From: Callorhinus ursinus
Lineage: Eukaryota > Chordata > Mammalia > Carnivora > Otariidae
Length of the DNA: 64,000 nt
Direction: 5' to 3'
NCBI RefSeq assembly: GCF_003265705.1
Contig: NW_020312817.1
Location: 27,315,901-27,379,900, forward strand
The notes beneath the pieces are model-generated. The model was not told where the DNA came from. It worked only from the letters and a program-made list of their open reading frames with translations, and searched no databases. The number at the start of each line of letters is the position of its first letter. Within the stretch, counting starts at the first letter, position 1. The translations under genes were made by a program, and so were the position numbers. This document shows positions 61,058 to 64,000 of the stretch, in pieces.

Positions 61058-61280
61058 ATGGATACTAAGCTGATGTGTTTGTTGTTCTTTTTCTCCTTGC
61101 CTCCGCTCCTAGTGAGTAACCACACTGGCCGCATCAAGGTGGTCTTTACTCCGAGCATCTGTAAAGTGACCTGCACCAAGGGCAGCTGTCAGAACAGCTG
61201 TGAGAAGGGGAACACCACCACTCTCATTAGTGAGAATGGTCATGCTGCTGACACCCTGACGGCCACGAACTTCCGAGTGG
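61058..61280 (+). CDS. LTBP1: LTBP1-S first coding exon (signal peptide plus shared exon)
   Basis: Starts at ATG 61058 and reads [20 protein letters not shown] before joining the shared LTBP1 frame at [10 protein letters not shown]. The first 18-20 residues have a Lys, then a Leu/Phe-rich core, as a secretory signal peptide should. This is the known N-terminus of the short isoform of latent TGF-beta binding protein 1, a secreted matrix protein that carries the latent TGF-beta complex. The ATG is the first in frame after TAA at 60947. Its context has T at -3 and G at +4, so it is moderate. 61058-61112 is coding only in LTBP1-S; in LTBP1-L the same bases are the intron end. The exon gives 74 codons plus one base and ends on phase 1 at GTGG|GTGAGT. 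The main uncertainty is the 5' UTR extent, not the identity. Confidence 0.95.
61063..61112 (+). promoter_or_regulatory. LTBP1: 3' splice site of LTBP1-L inside LTBP1-S coding sequence
   Basis: Branch-point candidates TACTAAG (61063-61069) and CTGAT (61070-61074), then 29 pyrimidines in 33 bases (61078-61110), then AG at 61111-61112. No other AG lies between the branch point and the acceptor. All of it is also read as codons 2-19 of LTBP1-S. Confidence 0.85.
61113..61280 (+). CDS. LTBP1: LTBP1 shared exon as spliced in LTBP1-L
   Basis: A 168-bp exon, phase 1 to phase 1. Its first two bases TG join the last T of the exon ending at 36596 to make Leu, giving [12 protein letters not shown] across the junction. 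It encodes the four-cysteine region of LTBP1: C-x3-C-x4-C-x3-C in [20 protein letters not shown], followed by [20 protein letters not shown]. Two N-glycosylation sequons are visible, NHT and NTT. The next exon, which should start with the residues leading into the second EGF-like repeat, is not in the window. The protein match is close to what I know of mammalian LTBP1 and shows no frameshift or stop. Confidence 0.97.
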
Positions 61281-62589
61281 GTGAGTTCCTCCACGGTCCC
61301 TAACCGTCCTTACTGCATAGAGTTGTATGAGAGCATAGCGTTTAGACATCCTCCTCTACTCACACTGCTCTCTGCTTGAATGGGTTTCTGTCTCTGAGTC
61401 CGAATATGCTGCTTCCGTGAGCTCTTTAACTTTCAGAATAATTGTTAACCTGCTTTTTGGCTTCTCAGAGCAATGGCAGCTAGACGGTTGCCCTTTAGTG
61501 CCTATCATTTATGCAGCCCATGGCGATGGGAGGTATCCATAGGACAGAAGGAAATCGCTTTTTAGATTAAGACCCTTGTGCACAACTTGCACTGATCAGC
61601 TTCAGATTTTTATCTGCCCGGTCATAAGGAGAATTTGCATTAGATCTGCCTCATGTTACAAAATGTGGATCATGGTGATGAAGTTAAAAATTTTACTGGA
61701 TGAATAGTCATGTTCTAAAAAAATTTCTAAAAATTGTCGAAAACTGCATTTCAGTTGTAGAAAGGAATACGGACTTGAATCTTTTGCCACATTTCTGCTC
61801 TGTATCAAAAGGCAGAATTATAAATTGATATATGACAGGGATTTAGGGGAAAAAATGCTAGTGGCTTACTGTCAGCACTCCAAACCTTTTAATCTTTCAT
61901 AACTATTTTAAATATGAACTGTGTGGCTTACTGAAAAGAAAGCTTTTTACTTTAAAATTTTTGTGTTGTTTTTACTTTTTCGTAAAGGGAGAAAGTATTG
62001 CGGTCCACTGAATGCTGTCACACTGTCACACAGCCATGTTGTCATGCAATACAGTATTTTTGTCACGGAAAAATGTCTTTTATTATTTTTTGACCAATTA
62101 TGGTTTGCCATGTGTACTCAAATAATCACAGACACCCACATTACTTTATGAGTTACTCACAAGAATAACCCAAATGTCAGACAGATAATAACACTGGCTA
62201 GATCTGGTCTTTTTATGGAATATTGCTGTTTAGTCTTGAGTGTGTGTGTCTGGGGGGGTAGGAGAGAGAGTGTCTCTTTCAAACTGATGATCATCAAGAC
62301 AAAATACAAGGGGACAGCCTGAGGTCCTTATTAGCTCTTTGATTATTCTGCTTTATTGTGACTCCTAGTCCTTCTGGGGTCAAAGCAGTATTCTAGATAG
62401 TCTGTACTTGGAAAAAACATGTGCCCGTAGATACTATTTAAAAGGGTATTGTGAATTTCCTGGCCACGATAAGGGTGTTTGGGCATATTTTAAAAAGAAT
62501 TTAGCTGGTAGGTGCCAAGTGGCACATTACGCTTCGCAGGGCAGAGAGCCGAGCCTCATGGGAGGTGTGCTGAACCGCGGATCGGGAAT

Positions 62590-62735
62590 CTAGATTCTGG
62601 TCCCGGTCCTGCCACTACCTAATCCACAGGGTGTGACACTTACTGTTTCTGGACCTCAGTTTGGTCTCATCCATAAAATAAATGGCTTAGGCTTAGTGAC
62701 CTCTGAAATTCAGTCTGTCTTTAAAATCTTAGGAC
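62590..62735 (+). repeat. MIR3-like, sense
   Basis: 'attctggtcccggtcctgccactacctaatcc', 'acttactgtttctggacctcagtttggtctcatccataaaat' and 'ggcttaggcttagtgacctctgaaattcagtctg' follow the sense MIR3 order. Confidence 0.75.
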
Positions 62736-63659
62736 TTTTTATGAGTAACAAGTAATCCTATTTTCTGGAGGGTTGTAGACAATGAGGGGAAGAGAAAAGG
62801 CAGCTCCCAGGAGGTTGTTACGGGCTTAATGGCTTTTTCCCACTTTTACTTTTCTTGATTGCCTTCCTTGCTCGCATGTGTTTCCCAGCTCCATCAGCAG
62901 CGTCGGCCCCTCCTCCTCCTCCTTGCATTTTTCATAAATCTTTACAGTAGGAATGACAAAGTAATCGGATGGGTGGTAATTTTTTTGGCTTCCAGTGTAT
63001 TCATTTTGAAACTAAATATTTGAAGGCTTTGAGAAACAGAGGAAGTCTACTTGTTAAAACATGCTGCACACTTTCCTGTCTGGCATTTAAGCAGATGTTT
63101 AGGAACAGGATACACGTAGCCTATTCACAATATAAAATGGAGCAAACTTATTTACACACAAAAAAATTTCAAAACCAGAACTCAACTCTGCCACAAAAGG
63201 ATTGGCAGAGTAGTTTAAAAGAGAGAGACAGAGAGGGCTTGGTAATAAAGTTTCACATTGGCAGTCCTGGGAAATACTTCATTTATATTCTCAGCTATTT
63301 TCCTCTTCTCTTTATTTAAGTTCAAATATTGGATAATTTGTGGGAGAAGTTTTACTTTTTTTTTTTATTCGAAGAAGGGTAATTCTGTAGAACTCACAGA
63401 TTATGATTCTTCAGAAATACAGAAAATTTTAGAAATTCATTTTTTAGAACTATATCTTTGTGGACTTAGCTTGTTTAATATAGCTTTATTATTTACAAAA
63501 AAGTGGCTTTCTAGCTTAGTGGTTTTTCTATTTATACTTGCTTATGGTATATTAAATCTTTTGGCAAATCAGATATGTATATGGAAAATAGAACAGCTTG
63601 GGGCAAATTCAAAATTCATCGTGACTTGTTAGCTACTCTCTTTGGCCTCTGGTATGTCA

Positions 63660-63868
63660 GATGTGGGGGCTAGCAAACTTCTGTAAAGGGCCAGATAGTA
63701 AATACTTGAGACTTTGCAATACAAACTGTACAGTGTCCAACTGCTCAGCTCTGCAGTGGCTTTGCAAGCAGCCATAGATGATATATACCAGCCTGGGTGT
63801 GGCCCCGTACAAAACCTTCGGTGGGCCAGGTTTGAGCTGAGTGGCACAGTTTGCTGACTGTGCTCCAA
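63660..63868 (+). mobile_element. hAT-type MITE, sense, near full length
   Basis: 'gggggctagcaaacttctgtaaagggccagatagtaaatacttgagactttgc', 'caactgctcagctctgcagtggctttgcaagcagccatagatgatata', 'gggtgtggccccgtac' and 'gtgggccaggtttgagctg..cacagtttgctgac'. Same family as the three other copies. Confidence 0.85.
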
Positions 63869-64000
63869 GGAGTCAAAATAATACTGGGAAAACCATATGG
63901 ACTTCAAAGTCAAGGCAGCTTAACTAAATAATCCATTTTGATAATTAGAACACAGAAATAATTTTGAACATTTCCATGGTGATTTATAGGTTGGTTTTTG

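Larger units (their letters stand above)
36597..61112 (+). other. LTBP1: LTBP1 intron between the long-specific and shared exons
   Basis: About 24.5 kb, GT at 36597 and AG at 61111-61112. It contains the presumed LTBP1-S promoter near its 3' end. Stretches where I recognise nothing: about 36720-39040, 39180-39590, 39760-40180, 40765-41840, 43320-45260, 45480-47640, 47740-48460, 49640-52070, 52270-53150, 53315-53920, 55340-56780, 57225-58600, 59040-59970 and 60270-60880. These are stop-rich and have no sustained frame. Confidence 0.9.
61281..64000 (+). other. LTBP1: LTBP1 intron (5' part), downstream of the shared exon
   Basis: Starts with a strong donor, GTGAGT. Apart from a MIR3-like piece and a hAT copy near the end, I see no repeat or gene in 61300-62580 or 62740-63650. 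The next LTBP1 exon was looked for and not found, so this intron runs out of the window. The AT-rich 124-residue frame at 63258-63632 has no recognisable features. Confidence 0.9.

Noticed and set aside
61281..61303. Extension of the shared exon frame to a stop at 61301
   Set aside because: GTGAGT donor at 61281 and phase 1 match the known continuation of LTBP1; the short tail is intronic.
63258..63632. 124-codon + frame, hydrophobic
   Set aside because: AT-rich intron; the Phe/Leu/Ile content follows from base composition. No membrane protein family recognised.
1..64000. CRISPR arrays, operons, prophages and similar prokaryotic systems
   Set aside because: SINE, L1, MIR and spliced LTBP1 exons show vertebrate nuclear DNA; regular repeats here are microsatellites or transposons.

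Overview
This is a window of mammalian nuclear DNA from a carnivore, most likely a caniform (dog, bear, seal or weasel side). It holds at least 18 copies of the tRNA-derived Can-SINE, whose head reads GGCGCCTGGGTGGCTCAG and whose tail is TC-rich then A-rich. It also holds L1 copies with a carnivore-type 3' end, older placental repeats (MIR, L2, MER20, MLT1/MLT2-like LTRs, hAT elements), one 10-base N gap, and no bacterial-type gene density. Almost none of the open frames in it are genes.

One gene is recognised: LTBP1 (latent TGF-beta binding protein 1), on the + strand. The window covers the end of one large intron (1-36426), a 170-bp exon of the long isoform LTBP1-L (36427-36596), a 24.5-kb intron (36597-61112), a 168-bp exon shared by both isoforms (61113-61280), and the start of the next intron (61281-64000). 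The ATG and signal peptide of the short isoform LTBP1-S start at 61058 and run straight into the shared exon, so an alternative promoter should lie just upstream. The phases agree: the first exon ends on phase 1, and T + TG restores a Leu codon at the junction.

The rest is intron and repeat. 1-17 kb: an LTR-like repeat, a 118-nt pure pyrimidine tract, an MLT1-like LTR, MIRs, an L2 end, a MER20 split by a Can-SINE, and a tandem pair of Can-SINEs. 17-29 kb: L1-rich, with HAL1-like, L1M and nested antisense L1 pieces, including a 223-codon ORF2 remnant, plus an MLT2-like LTR. 29-36 kb: few repeats, a MER20, and an L1 with an inverted 5' part. 36-61 kb: one L1 end, hAT elements, scattered SINEs, a long ancient repeat near 54-55 kb, and a 28-bp U6 snRNA fragment between perfect 14-bp direct repeats. 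61-64 kb: nearly unique intron with one MIR3 and one hAT copy.

The most interesting observations are: the 3' splice site of LTBP1-L lies wholly inside the coding sequence of the LTBP1-S signal peptide; the tailless U6 mini-insertion at 56803-56830; and a pair of roughly 120-bp related segments at 34686 and 36584, the second overlapping the end of the LTBP1-L exon. I found no evidence for a wholly new biological system.
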